Position numbers and translations under genes: made by a program
Source of the DNA: DATFVJ01 sp963712955
GTDB taxonomy: Bacteria; Actinomycetota; Actinomycetes; Streptosporangiales; Streptosporangiaceae
Assembly: GCA_963712955.1 (NCBI GenBank)
Contig: CAVQKF010000004.1
Location: forward strand, 186,001-250,000
Reading direction: 5' to 3'
Length of the DNA stretch: 64,000 nucleotides
Notes under the pieces: model-generated
Seen by the model: only the letters and a program-made list of their open reading frames with translations
Database searches by the model: none
Told to the model about the DNA's origin: nothing
Part shown: positions 49,266 to 58,268 of the stretch, piece by piece
Numbering within the stretch: position 1 is the first letter of the stretch
How the letters are laid out: every line of letters begins with the position of its first letter

Positions 49266-50738
49266 GTGTACATCGTGATGGTCGCGCCTGAATGCGCGCC
49301 CGCAGCCAAGACCGGCGGCCTAGGCGATGTGGTGTTCGGGCTGAGCCGGGAAGTGGAGATCCGGGGAAACACAGTTGAGATTGTGTTACCGAAGTACGCG
49401 AGCATGCGCTACGGCGACATCTGGGGCCTGCACGTCAGCCATGACAATCTGTGGGTGCCGTGGCATGGCGGGGCGATTCACTGCACGGTGTGGTTCGGCT
49501 ATGTGCATGACCGCAAATGCTTCTTCATCGAGCCACACTCGGCCGACAATTTCTTCGGCCGGGACCGCCTGTATGGGTATGCCGACGACGCCGAGCGGTT
49601 CACGTTCTTTTCGAAGGCGGCGCTCGAGTTCATGCTCAAGGCGAACAAGCGCCCCGATGTCATCCACTGCCACGACTGGCAGACTGGGCTTGTGCCGGTG
49701 CTGTTGTACGAACAGTACCGCGAGGTACTTCCTTACCAGAGGGTCTGTTATACAATCCACAACTTCTGCCATCAGGGCATCGGCGGCCCGCAGCTGCTCT
49801 GGGGTCCCCACCTGGGCCCGCCCGAGTATTTCCTGCACCGGGACCGGTTGGGTGACGACACCTACCACCAGGCCGCGAACCTCATGAAGGGCGGGGTTGT
49901 GTATTCGAACTTCGTGAGCACCGTGTCACCCAGCCACGCACGTGAAGTGCGGTCCGCCGGCGCCGGATTCGGCCTCGGTCACGCTCTTCAGCTGCATCAC
50001 GGCAAGTTCGGCGGGGTCCTTAACGGGGTGGACTACGACGTGTGGAACCCCGAGATCGACCCGTTCATACCGGCCCGCTATTCGATCGGAAGCCTCGACC
50101 GCAAGTACCAGAACAAGGAACGTCTGCGGGAGCGGTTCTTGCTGCGCAAGACCTGGACCCCGATCGTCGCGTATGTGGGCCGGTTAGATGAGCAGAAGGG
50201 CATGCACCTTGTCCATCACGCCCTCTTCTACGCACTGGCCAGCGGTGCGCAGTTCGTGCTGCTTGGCGACGGATTCCACCACAATGGCATCAACAGCCAC
50301 TTCTGGCATCTCAAGCAGTGCCTTAACGACAACCCGGACTGTCACCTGGAGATCGGTTACAGCGAGGAGCTTGCGCATCTCGTCTACGCCGGCGCCGACC
50401 TGCTTGTGGTGCCCAGCATGTTCGAGCCATGCGGGCTGGCACCGATGACCGGGATGCGGTACGGGACGGTGCCGGTGGTGCGGGCGATCGGCGGCATGGT
50501 CGACACGGTGTTCGACCGCGACTACTCGGCGCGCCCGCCCGGCGAGCGCAACGGGTACATGTTCCACCAGGCTGACAACCTGGGCATTGAGTCCGCGCTG
50601 CACCGTGCGCTGGGACTGTGGTTTGGCTACCCGGCCGAGTTCCGCCAGCTCATGGTCAACGCCATGCGGGCCGACTACTCGTGGGCCCGGCCCGGACAGG
50701 ACTACGTGAACATCTACGATTACATCCGCCACAAGTGA
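49266..50738 (+). CDS. glgA: Glycogen synthase (GT5)
   Basis: 490 residues, GTG start with GAGGTGAG upstream. ADP/UDP-glucose-binding KTGGLGDVVFGL near the N-terminus (about 16-27), HCHDWQTGLVPVLL (about 135-148), TIHNFCHQG, SPSHAREV, GGVLNGVDYDVWNPE, and in the C-terminal GT-B domain YVGRLDEQKGMHL plus VPSMFEPCGLAPMTGMRYGTVPVVRAIGG (catalytic Glu region). It elongates alpha-1,4-glucan from a nucleotide-glucose. It lies 94 nt before a GH57 gene on the same strand, a typical alpha-glucan pair. Complete. Confidence 0.93.
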   Translation: MYIVMVAPECAPAAKTGGLGDVVFGLSREVEIRGNTVEIVLPKYASMRYGDIWGLHVSHDNLWVPWHGGAIHCTVWFGYVHDRKCFFIEPHSADNFFGRDRLYGYADDAERFTFFSKAALEFMLKANKRPDVIHCHDWQTGLVPVLLYEQYREVLPYQRVCYTIHNFCHQGIGGPQLLWGPHLGPPEYFLHRDRLGDDTYHQAANLMKGGVVYSNFVSTVSPSHAREVRSAGAGFGLGHALQLHHGKFGGVLNGVDYDVWNPEIDPFIPARYSIGSLDRKYQNKERLRERFLLRKTWTPIVAYVGRLDEQKGMHLVHHALFYALASGAQFVLLGDGFHHNGINSHFWHLKQCLNDNPDCHLEIGYSEELAHLVYAGADLLVVPSMFEPCGLAPMTGMRYGTVPVVRAIGGMVDTVFDRDYSARPPGERNGYMFHQADNLGIESALHRALGLWFGYPAEFRQLMVNAMRADYSWARPGQDYVNIYDYIRHK

Positions 50739-50832
50739 GCCTGCCATTGCGGCGCCGAACTCGCCCTCCGCGCATGCGAGGCCGCCAGCGCAGCGACCCG
50801 ACCGCCGAGCGACCAGAACCGGAGGACATGCT

Positions 50833-51996
50833 GTGGACGACATCGCGTTCGCGCTGGTGCTGAACCTGCACCAGCCTGCGGGCAACCTCGAAGACCTGCT
50901 CGGCGACGACCCGTGGGCAGCCGCCGAGATCCTCTACGCGCTCGACCGCATCCCCAGATCGTTGTGGCCGTACCAAGACATCGGCCGCGTCCACCTGTCG
51001 CTGTCCGGGACACTGCTCAAGACCCTTGGCGATCCCACCTTCCAAGCACGCGCCTACGGGATAGTCGACTGCGGATCGATGCTGTGGCACCTGCAGAACA
51101 CCCACATCATTGACATCCTTGGTTCCGCTTACTACCACCCTGTGCTCCCCCTCGTGCCGCCTGCCGACTGGCCGCAGCAGCTCCACCTGTGGCGCGACAT
51201 CGCGGCGCACCTCTTCGCGCGCAGCGATTTCAGCGGGTTCTGGCCACCCGAGATGGGCTTCACGATGGAGCTCATCCCCCTCATCCGCCGCCTCGGCTAC
51301 CACTACGTGCTCGTCGATGCCAACCATGTCGAACCGGTCGACCCCATGCGCTGGGACGAGCTTCGCTACCGGCCCCACATAGCTCGCTACGGCGGAGCCG
51401 AGATCGTCGTCGTGGTCCGCGACCGCGAACTCTCCGACGCCCAAGAATCCGGGATGGATCCCGGCTGGTTCATCCGTGAGGTCCAGGCCCGCACCAGGCA
51501 CTGCGATTTCACTCCCCTGGTCACCACCTGCACCGACGGCGACAACGGGGGGTGGTTCCGTAACACCACTCCGGGCGCGAGCTTTTGGACTGCCTTCTAC
51601 CAGGAGCTCCTGGACCGGGTCCGCGCCGACGAAAGCGGCGGGATCCGGCCTGCGTTCATCCACGAGCACCTCGCCGCGCATCACGCCCAGGGCGAGGTGC
51701 GGGTCCGGTCCGGTGCCTGGAACACCGGCTGGCACGACGGGACCGGCTTCACCCAATGGACCGGATCCACCGCCCAACGCGATGCGCTCGTCAGAATCCG
51801 GAACGTGAGCGAGCAACTCCACGCCGCGGCCGACCTCGCCGATTCCGCCGACCGGGCCATGCTCGACGAGGCGCTCCACCACCTGCTGCGCTCGCAGACC
51901 AGCTGCAACCTCTACTGGGGTGAGGCCTGGGTGCCCCGCTCCCATGCGGACCTCGACCGCTCCCTCGCACTCCTCGCCGCGGCAGGAACCCACTAG
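50833..51996 (+). CDS. GH57 family glycoside hydrolase / glucanotransferase
   Basis: 387 residues. GH57 conserved regions: LVLNLHQPAG (region 1, HQP), LSGTLL, SDFSGFWPPEMGF (region 3, nucleophile Glu), DANHVEPV, and TTCTDGDNGGWF (region 4, acid/base Asp), then FIHEHLAAHHAQGEVRVRSGAWNTG. GTG start. Family members are alpha-amylases, branching enzymes or 4-alpha-glucanotransferases; the position behind glgA suggests action on glycogen or maltodextrin. Intact. Its stop overlaps the last nt of a small minus-strand gene. Confidence 0.9.
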   Translation: MDDIAFALVLNLHQPAGNLEDLLGDDPWAAAEILYALDRIPRSLWPYQDIGRVHLSLSGTLLKTLGDPTFQARAYGIVDCGSMLWHLQNTHIIDILGSAYYHPVLPLVPPADWPQQLHLWRDIAAHLFARSDFSGFWPPEMGFTMELIPLIRRLGYHYVLVDANHVEPVDPMRWDELRYRPHIARYGGAEIVVVVRDRELSDAQESGMDPGWFIREVQARTRHCDFTPLVTTCTDGDNGGWFRNTTPGASFWTAFYQELLDRVRADESGGIRPAFIHEHLAAHHAQGEVRVRSGAWNTGWHDGTGFTQWTGSTAQRDALVRIRNVSEQLHAAADLADSADRAMLDEALHHLLRSQTSCNLYWGEAWVPRSHADLDRSLALLAAAGTH

Positions 51997-52172
51997 GGCA
52001 AACGGGGGCTATCGGGTGACGCCGGGGGCGGATCAGCGGATGGGCGGGCTGCGGTCTCCGGCGTGCCGGCTTTGCCTGGGTCAATCGCCTGTGCGGCCTC
52101 GGCCTGCCGGTCCCTGAGGTCCTGCAAGGTGTCGTTCATCTGGTCCACCCAGCCGGCCAGCTCGGTTGTCAT
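51993..52172 (-). CDS. Small helical protein
   Basis: 59 residues from ATG 52172: MTTELAGWVDQMNDTLQDLRDRQAEAAQAIDPGK, then a Pro/Ala/Ser tail. One amphipathic helix followed by disorder. It has no family and may be a real small protein; the alternative start at 52193 adds seven residues. Confidence 0.4.
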   Translation of the reverse strand: MTTELAGWVDQMNDTLQDLRDRQAEAAQAIDPGKAGTPETAARPSADPPPASPDSPRLP

Positions 52173-53109
52173 GACGTCCTCGCCGCGCCGCACGAGCTCG
52201 TCGGGCCATGCCCATCGGGCGTGACAACGCGGCTGCGGTCACGACGGCACGGAGCAGGCGCTGATGTTCCGCCGCCGTCTACGCCCGCTGGCGAATATCT
52301 GGCCCTGTGGGCAGTCGTGTTCACATGCGCTAAGGGCACGTGAAGGCGTATGGAGAAGCGTGTGAAATTCCGATGAAGATTGCGTTTTCGGCCCGTAATG
52401 CGATCCGACTACGGCGGGGCGCGGTAGCGGGACGAAGGGCTCTAGTCGCGGTGTCGGCTGGGACCGACCGTTAGGGTGACAGGGGCGATTTGGAGGCGTG
52501 TGATGGCAGTAAGTTGAAACGCGTGAACCGCTCTCGCGGGCGCGAGCGGAAGAAGGGGCGCAAGGCTGGTGCGAGGCGGCGTCCTGCACCGGCCGGTTAC
52601 GCGTGTTTCCCACGCGCGTCCCCGGTGCCGGGAGGCACGACGGGCCCGGTGTCGCGGTGGGGCGGGCTGCCAGCGGTGGCCGCGTGGACGGCGCTCAGCT
52701 GAAACGCCAGGGCTGAAACGCCAGGGCTGAAACGCCAGGCCTGAAACGCCAGGCCTGAAACGCCAGGCCTGAAACGCCAGGCCTGAAACGCCAGGGCTGA
52801 AACACCAGGGCTGAACACCACAGCGCTGAAACACCACAGCGCTGAAACACCACAGCGCCGAAACACCAGAGCGCCGAAATTTTTCACAGCTGAAACTTCC
52901 CGGGTTGTTCAGCGGAATTCCCCCAGCTGGCTGAGCGTGAGACTATCAGCTTATATGTGGTGGTGTCGTGGATTTCGACGGCTTGTCGCGGTGGTGTGGC
53001 GACCGCGGCGGGGAGGCATCGCGACGATCTTCGACGATTTTGGGTAGGTGGGCGTCGCGGGAATAGGTGAAGCAGCGATCCTCGCTGATAAAGGTATGGA
53101 TGGTTTCTT
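52173..53109. other. 937-nt intergenic region before phaC
   Basis: Holds the 14-bp tandem repeat (52699-52879) and otherwise no gene I can support. The region 52900-53100 is AT-richer and probably holds the phaC promoter. A short basic frame (KLKRVNRSRGRERKKGRK, about 52514-52570) is not convincing. Confidence 0.4.
52699..52879. repeat. 14- to 16-bp tandem minisatellite
   Basis: Eight copies of CTGAAACGCCAGGG/C (14 bp) to 52810, followed by four or five 15-16-bp variants (CTGAAACACCACAGCG, CCGAAACACCAGAGCG). Intergenic upstream of phaC. Confidence 0.85.
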
Positions 53110-54819
53110 ATGAACGCACGTGAAGCGGCGTGGCAGTCTGGTGAGGAGGCCGCCTGGGCGCTCGCCCCGGAGGTCGGCCTCATCGGCCAGCTGGACACGG
53201 CCAGTTTCCGTCAATCGATAGTCGCGGTCCTGGCGCGGGCGGCGGAGCATCCCGTGGACGTGGCTAGCGCGGTGCTGCGCTTCTCCACGAGCCTCGCGAG
53301 GATCTTGCCGGCCGCCGGGCGGCTGTGGTTCGGGTCGCAGGCGGCGCCGCCCATTCCAACCGGCCAGGACAAGCGGTTCTCGGATCCGTCCTGGGACGAC
53401 AACCCTGCGTACTTCGCCATCCGCCAGGGCTACCTCGCCGCCAGGCGGCTGACGGAGGACCTTCTCGCGGCCGGGCGCGGTGACCCGGTAGCCGATGGTA
53501 AGGCCCAGCTGGCGACCGGACTGTTCCTCGACGCGATCGCCCCGACGAACTTCCTGCTCACCAATCCCGCAGCGGTCAAGCGTGCGTTCGAGACCGGCGG
53601 GGCGAGTGTCGTCCACGGGGCGCGCAACTTCCTTGATGACCTGCTGCACAACGGTGGGCGTCCGCGCCAGGTCGATACGCGGCCCTTCGAGCTTGGCGTC
53701 AATCTCGCGGCAACCCCGGGCAAGGTTGTGTTCCGCAACGAGCTCATGGAGCTCATCCAGTACGGGCCGCAGACCGGTGAGGTTTACGGAATCCCGCTGC
53801 TTGCCAGCCCGCCGTGGATCAACAAGTACTACATCATGGACCTGGCCCCCGGGCGGAGTTTCTTCGAGTGGGCCGTTCGGCACGGCCGTACGGTCTTTGC
53901 GATCTCCTACCGCAACCCAGATGTGCGGATGCACGCCGTGACCCTCGACGACTACCTCATCACCGGTCCGCGCGCCGCGCTCGACGTGATTGCGGACATC
54001 ACCGGTGCCAGCAAGATCGACATTGTCGGGCTCTGCCTCGGGGGTGCCCCGACCGCGATGCTCGCCGCCTACCTCGCGCAGGAGGGTGACGACCGGATCG
54101 GCTCGGTCACGCTTCTCAATACCACGCTCGACTACAGCGCGCCCGGCGTGCTCGGCCTCTTCAGGGAAGAGGAGACCGTGTCACGGCTCGAACGGCAGAC
54201 GGTGGCCATGGGCTTTCTCGAGGGCTCCACGACGGCCGCGACGTTCGGCGCGCTGCGCCCCTACGAGCTTTTCTTCAGCTATGTGGTGTCGAACTGGCTG
54301 ATGGGCCAGAGCCCACCCAGGTTCGACATCCTGGCGTGGAACGCCGACAGCACGCGGATGCCCGCGGCGATGCACTCCTTCTACCTTCGCTCGCTTTACA
54401 TCCACAACCAGCTGGCCCGTGGCGAGCTTGAACTGGCCGGGCGGCAACTGTCACTGTCGTCGATCAAGAGCGACAGCTACATCGTCGGGGCCATCAACGA
54501 CCACATCGAGCCCTGGCAGGGGTCGTACAAGGCGGCGCGCCTGCTCGGCGGGACCGTACGGTATGTGCTTTCCAGCGGCGGGCACATCGCCGCCATCGTC
54601 AACCCCCCAGGCCCGGAATCCTGGTACCAGGTGGCAGACCAGGACTTCCCCACGGCCGCGAAGTGGCGTGCAGCGGCAGCAAGACACAGCGGCTCCTGGT
54701 GGGAGGACTGGGCAACGTGGGCAGGACAACGCGCCGGTTCGGTCGGCCCGCAACCGCCGATGGGAAGCGACCGCTACCCGGTGCTTGGTGATGCGCCCGG
54801 CGAGTACATCCGCGGGTGA
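53110..54819 (+). CDS. phaC: Polyhydroxyalkanoate synthase
   Basis: 569 residues. The lipase-box-like GLCLGG has the catalytic Cys at 309. The substrate loop PPWINKYYIMDLAPGRSFFEW, the Asp in AINDHIEPWQ and the His in SSGGHIAAIVNPPG complete the Cys-Asp-His triad. The N-terminal domain (about 1-150) carries SDPSWDDNPAYFAIRQGYL. It polymerises hydroxyacyl-CoA on the granule surface. ATG 53110 has no strong SD. It is followed by a phasin-like gene and an XRE regulator, making a compact PHA locus. Length is class I-like. Confidence 0.93.
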   Translation: MNAREAAWQSGEEAAWALAPEVGLIGQLDTASFRQSIVAVLARAAEHPVDVASAVLRFSTSLARILPAAGRLWFGSQAAPPIPTGQDKRFSDPSWDDNPAYFAIRQGYLAARRLTEDLLAAGRGDPVADGKAQLATGLFLDAIAPTNFLLTNPAAVKRAFETGGASVVHGARNFLDDLLHNGGRPRQVDTRPFELGVNLAATPGKVVFRNELMELIQYGPQTGEVYGIPLLASPPWINKYYIMDLAPGRSFFEWAVRHGRTVFAISYRNPDVRMHAVTLDDYLITGPRAALDVIADITGASKIDIVGLCLGGAPTAMLAAYLAQEGDDRIGSVTLLNTTLDYSAPGVLGLFREEETVSRLERQTVAMGFLEGSTTAATFGALRPYELFFSYVVSNWLMGQSPPRFDILAWNADSTRMPAAMHSFYLRSLYIHNQLARGELELAGRQLSLSSIKSDSYIVGAINDHIEPWQGSYKAARLLGGTVRYVLSSGGHIAAIVNPPGPESWYQVADQDFPTAAKWRAAAARHSGSWWEDWATWAGQRAGSVGPQPPMGSDRYPVLGDAPGEYIRG

Positions 54820-54821
54820 CC

Positions 54822-54875
54822 CACACTCACCACACCTGCCGGTGGGCGCACACTCACCACACCTGCGGGTGGGCG
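54822..54875. repeat. 27-bp tandem duplication after phaC
   Basis: Two copies of a 27-bp unit beginning CACACTCACCACACCTGC (differing by CGG/GGG), starting 3 nt after the phaC stop. Confidence 0.8.
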
Positions 54876-55011
54876 CACGCCCTTGCACACCGTGGTGACG
54901 CGGGCCTGCATCTGCGGCGTGACGCACGTGAACGCACCCGCCAGCGGAAGACTCGCTTGGCAAACCAATCAATGCTTGATATAGTAAGCATAGGCTTCGA
55001 AGGAGGACAAG

Positions 55012-55290
55012 ATGACTGACATCCGTACCGCTGGCCTCGAGGTGGAGGGCCAAATCCTCGAGACGGTCCGCAAGAGCCAGGAGGCGATTGTCAACGCGCT
55101 GAAGGCATGGGCTGACGTAGTTCAGTCGATCACGCCGTCGCTGCCGACGCCGAGCCTGCCCGACAATGTGCCTGGGCCAGAAGAGCTCGTGACGAACGCC
55201 TACGACTTCGCCGAGCAACTGCTCGCCGGCCAGCGGAAGTTCGCTGAGGACGTGCTCAAGGTCACCGGGTCGGTGGTAGCCAAGAAGTAG
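55012..55290 (+). CDS. Phasin-like PHA granule protein
   Basis: 92 residues with strong SD AAGGAGG (55000-55006). It is helical: AGLEVEGQILETVRKSQEAIVNALKAWADVVQSITP, a Pro-rich hinge, then VTNAYDFAEQLLAGQRKFAEDVLKVTGSVV. This is the actinobacterial phasin pattern, an amphipathic coat protein of PHA granules. Its position behind phaC supports this. A strong hairpin follows. Confidence 0.85.
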   Translation: MTDIRTAGLEVEGQILETVRKSQEAIVNALKAWADVVQSITPSLPTPSLPDNVPGPEELVTNAYDFAEQLLAGQRKFAEDVLKVTGSVVAKK

Positions 55291-55316
55291 GGCTCACCGA
55301 AGACGTGAATCCCCTT

Positions 55317-55355
55317 GTTCGCGGTGAACCCGCATATCACGGGTCCACCGCGAAC
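55317..55355 (+). terminator. Hairpin between phasin and regulator genes
   Basis: GTTCGCGGTG (55317-55326), one mismatch, ACCCG; loop CATATCA; CGGGT, mismatch, CACCGCGAAC (55346-55355). A 15-bp stem with one mismatch, 27 nt after the phasin stop and 28 nt before the XRE gene, so probably a terminator or attenuator. Confidence 0.65.
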
Positions 55356-55383
55356 GCACACGCTCACTGGAGTTAGCACGCCT

Positions 55384-55776
55384 ATGCATGTCGCTTCGGC
55401 CATACCGGGGGCAGCCGTGACCGACCCGTGGGACGCGCAGATGGAGGCTCTCGGCGCCTTCATCCGCAGCAAGCGCAAGCTGGCCAATCTCTCACTTCGC
55501 CAGCTCGCCGAGATGACGAGCCTGTCCAACCCGTACCTGAGCCAGATCGAGCGCGGCTTGCACCAGCCGTCGGTGCGTGTACTTAAGCTGGTCTCGGATG
55601 CTCTCGACCTGTCCGCGGAGACGCTGCTGGCAGAGGCCGGCCTGCTCGATGCGGACGGGTCAGGCGACCAGGACACCGCTGTGCCCGTGGAGCCTGCCAT
55701 CCGTGCCGACAAGCGCCTGACCGAGCAGCAGCAGACCGCGCTCATCGCCGTGTATCACAGCATGCTGCGATCCTAG
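55384..55776 (+). CDS. XRE-family regulator of the PHA locus
   Basis: 130 residues. HTH: MEALGAFIRSKRKLANLSLRQLAEMTSLSNPYLSQIERGLHQPSVRVLKLVSDALDLSAETLLAEAGL, then an acidic tail. Similar short XRE proteins accompany phaC/phasin genes in rhodococci and mycobacteria and probably repress the phasin. ATG 55384 (ATGCATGTC) follows the hairpin; the frame is open from 55315. Complete. Confidence 0.87.
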   Translation: MHVASAIPGAAVTDPWDAQMEALGAFIRSKRKLANLSLRQLAEMTSLSNPYLSQIERGLHQPSVRVLKLVSDALDLSAETLLAEAGLLDADGSGDQDTAVPVEPAIRADKRLTEQQQTALIAVYHSMLRS

Positions 55777-55811
55777 TCTCGTGTCTCGTGTCTCGTGTCT
55801 CGTGTCTCGTG
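55777..55811. repeat. 7-bp tandem repeat TCTCGTG x5
   Basis: Starts immediately after the TAG of the XRE gene and reads TCTCGTG five times. Confidence 0.85.
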
Positions 55812-55870
55812 GCGGCGAGCCTCGGCACGTTCGCCCGTGGCGCAGGCGTTCAACGCAGCATGCGAGGAAT

Positions 55871-56245
55871 CCCGGCCGTTCAGGGCCGGGAGGAATCGCA
55901 TCCCATGCGCTAATCCGGGCGTTTCTGCTGCTCGATGTACTCCTTGATGATCGCCAGCGGTGCGCCGCCGCAGGAGGCGGCGAAGTACGAAGGGGACCAC
56001 AGGTGGCCGCGGATGAGGTGCTGGTTGACGCGGCCGGTGAATGAAGCTGGTCGTCGCGGTGCGCCTGTTTCCCGATGCCGCCCGGAGGCGGCGTTGCGGG
56101 GCACCGCCGGCGGCCTGCCGCTGGACGCTGGTCAACGTGCCGGTGAAGGTGAACGTCTGCTCGGACCCTGCTGACCGCTCTCGCGCTGTGCAACGAGGCT
56201 GCGAACCTGGGTCTCCGCGCAGGCATCCGGGGCACGGCCAGTACT
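55871..56245. mobile_element. IS200/IS605-type insertion sequence remnant (tnpA C-terminus, tnpB N-terminus)
   Basis: At 55871-55890 the palindrome CCCGGCC-GTTCAG-GGCCGGG is followed by GAGGAAT, like the hairpin end recognised by TnpA. Minus strand 55910-56040 encodes HLWSPSYFAASCGGAPLAIIKEYIEQQKRPD, the C-terminus of TnpA including the catalytic Tyr (EYIEQQ). Plus strand 56041-56240 carries KLVVAVRLFPDAA and, in another frame, LLTALALCNEAANLGLRAG, the start of TnpB. Both genes are truncated and the element is inactive. Confidence 0.75.
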
Positions 56246-56301
56246 ACGCGACCGCGGCGATTGCCATCGGCGCCGCGCAGGTCAAGGGCGTGCTGCCGCC
56301 G

Positions 56302-57369
56302 TCAGCCGCTGCCATTGGCCGGCGAGCGCTCCTTGACGACTTGCTGTGCGCGAGGCGGAAGGGGCGCGCCAATGTCCGTCGCGAAGTCGAGAAAGCCCTG
56401 GTGACCGGGGAGTTTCTGCAAACCCTCTTGCACCAGGCTGCGGGCGCTGCTGACGTCGCCGCGCTGATGCGCCAGCCGCGCCTGCAGGAACGCAAGCTCG
56501 GGCCCACCAAGAGCGGGGTGCCGGGCAAGCCTGTCGAGGCGATCTTCGGCCTCAGAGTCCACGAGCCTGTCAAGTAGCAAGAGATGCCATTCGGCGAGAG
56601 CCGCGGTCCGCTGCTCGCGGTCCCACCCGGTGGGCCGCCAGGTGCGGTCCGGCCCGGCCGCGTCACCGCGGGCGGCCTGATCGAGCGCCTCAAGGTAGCG
56701 GTCGGCGAAACCGGCCCACATATCGGTGACCCGTAACATCCCAGCGAGCACGCTGGCGAGCGAGCTCTCCTTCGTGCTGACCCGGCCCCACCCGCTGCGT
56801 GTCCAGCCGTACCTGGACTCCCACCGGATGAGCTGCGGCGCCGCACGCGCGGCGAATCCTGCAAACCCGTATTGATCTCGCAGCTTGCCCCACAGCAGTG
56901 CCGCCGCGTCCGACACGACGAACCCCGCCGCCTCAATGGGGTCCTCGGAGCGGAAGTAGTCGTAGTTACGCAGCTCGCAGGCCAGGTCGATGAGTTGCTC
57001 CACCGCGGTCTCTCCGGCACCGGCATCGTCGGCGCGGAGCGCGTCCCGCGCATCGGTGGCCAGGTGCTGGAACGTGAATCTCCAGCGTGTCCGCTCGCGC
57101 GGCGACACGCGCCGGTCACCACCCATATACGCACCCGAGCGCGCCAGCGCGACGAAGTCGCGCACCTCGCCAAGGACCAGTCCTGGGTCAACGGGTTCCT
57201 TCGAGAGGCGTTTGGGACGATCGTGCTGGTCGGGGTCGACCTCGGCTTCGATGCGTTCCCGCAGGGTCGCTGAGCCCCGCCAGTACAGGTTCCACAGGGC
57301 CTTCTTCAGACGATCCTCGTCGAGCGAAGCCAGCCTCGCGAAGAACTCCTCGCGGTTCATCCGTTTCAT
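56302..57369 (-). CDS. Conserved hypothetical, TPR-like C-terminus
   Basis: 355 residues from ATG 57369 (MKRMNREEFFARLASLDEDRLKKALWNLYWRGSATLRERIEAE). The frame is open to 57498, but that leader looks non-coding. The middle is helical (GLVLGEVRDFVALARSGAYMGGDRRVSPRERTRWRFTFQHLATDA; DLACELRNYDYFRSEDPIEAAGFVVSDAAALLWGKLRDQYG), then LAEWHLLLLDRLVDSEAE and a TPR-like GPELAFLQARLAHQRGDVSSARSLVQEGL. I know related actinobacterial proteins only as hypotheticals. It ends about 55 nt from the IS remnant, apparently complete. Confidence 0.7.
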   Translation of the reverse strand: MKRMNREEFFARLASLDEDRLKKALWNLYWRGSATLRERIEAEVDPDQHDRPKRLSKEPVDPGLVLGEVRDFVALARSGAYMGGDRRVSPRERTRWRFTFQHLATDARDALRADDAGAGETAVEQLIDLACELRNYDYFRSEDPIEAAGFVVSDAAALLWGKLRDQYGFAGFAARAAPQLIRWESRYGWTRSGWGRVSTKESSLASVLAGMLRVTDMWAGFADRYLEALDQAARGDAAGPDRTWRPTGWDREQRTAALAEWHLLLLDRLVDSEAEDRLDRLARHPALGGPELAFLQARLAHQRGDVSSARSLVQEGLQKLPGHQGFLDFATDIGAPLPPRAQQVVKERSPANGSG

Positions 57370-57494
57370 CGGCACGACAGATGATGGTAGCCCTGTGGTT
57401 TGGAACCGCGGAGCTTGCACGAACGAAATCACCGGGCCGGTTCCGGTCACCGCTTCGATGTTCAGCAGCCGCCCGGTGTCGGTCGCAGGGACCT

Positions 57495-57833
57495 TCACGG
57501 CCCGGCCTGAGCCTCCTCGAAGGTGAGCTCCGCCGCGGGGTCGGCCTCAAGGCGCTCATCCGGGATTGGCAGCCCGCTGCGGGTGGAACGCCCGTAGGTG
57601 CCGCCGTCCAGCCGCTGCTGAGCACGGTCGAGCGCGGCCAGCCGGTCGCGCAAACTGGCCACGATGGCGTCGTCCATGCCTTCGGCAGTCAGCGGCTGCG
57701 CAGGGTCGGCGATGTCTCCTGTCTCGTTTTCCGCGGCCCGGTCTTGCTGTCCCGCCGCCTCGGTGTCCTTGAGCAGGGTTTGCACCTCGGCGCGCTCCGC
57801 CAGCAGCCGCGCCCGTGCCCGGTCCTCGTCCAT
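57495..57833 (-). CDS. DksA/TraR-like protein without zinc cysteines
   Basis: 112 residues from ATG 57833 (GAGGGGG upstream). An N-terminal coiled coil (MDEDRARARLLAERAEVQTLLKDTE) and LRDRLAALDRAQQRLDGGTYGRSTRSGLPIPDERLEADPAAELT match the DksA/TraR C-terminal half, YGxCxxCGxxIpxeRLeAxPxaxxC. The Cys positions are replaced (GRSTRSG and AELT), as in many actinobacterial members. It is probably an RNA-polymerase secondary-channel binder, but without zinc. Upstream is a 14-bp minisatellite in the probable promoter. Confidence 0.85.
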   Translation of the reverse strand: MDEDRARARLLAERAEVQTLLKDTEAAGQQDRAAENETGDIADPAQPLTAEGMDDAIVASLRDRLAALDRAQQRLDGGTYGRSTRSGLPIPDERLEADPAAELTFEEAQAGP

Positions 57834-57941
57834 CGTTCCCCCTCTGTCCCGCATCGATGAGTGGGACCCGCGCCCCGGACCGGCCCGGATGTGTTTCCGA
57901 TCCGATCCGACGCCCTCACGCATCCCTGCCCCATCGCGGTG

Positions 57942-58007
57942 GCTGGAATGCGGTAGCTGGAATGCGGTAGCTGGAATGCGGTAGCTGGAATGCGGTAGCT
58001 GGAATGC
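57942..58007. repeat. 14-bp tandem repeat GCTGGAATGCGGTA
   Basis: Four complete units plus a partial fifth (ending GCTGTC), about 110 nt upstream of the DksA-like start. Same period as the phaC-upstream minisatellite, different sequence. Confidence 0.85.
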
Positions 58008-58268
58008 TGTCACCCTACGCGGGACGGTACGGCTGCGTGGCGGCGGCGGGCGCGCTGCCTGACGGCGTAGGGGGCCACCAGCCAGCCGCGGGGCTTGCGG
58101 CCTGCGGGGAACCCGCCGGAGAGCCTGCTCAGGGCTCACGGAGGACTCACGCACGCAGATGGGATGCGCAAGCCGGCCTGGCATGGACAGGGACGGCGCT
58201 GATCGGCTTTGGCGACCCGTGCTATGCATTGGTATGTCTGGTACAGAGGAGGTATCGCAGAAGTGCCG

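Noticed and set aside
52442..52887. Minus-strand frames rich in AFQAWRF repeats
   Set aside because: Translation of the 14-bp minisatellite; no other protein signal.
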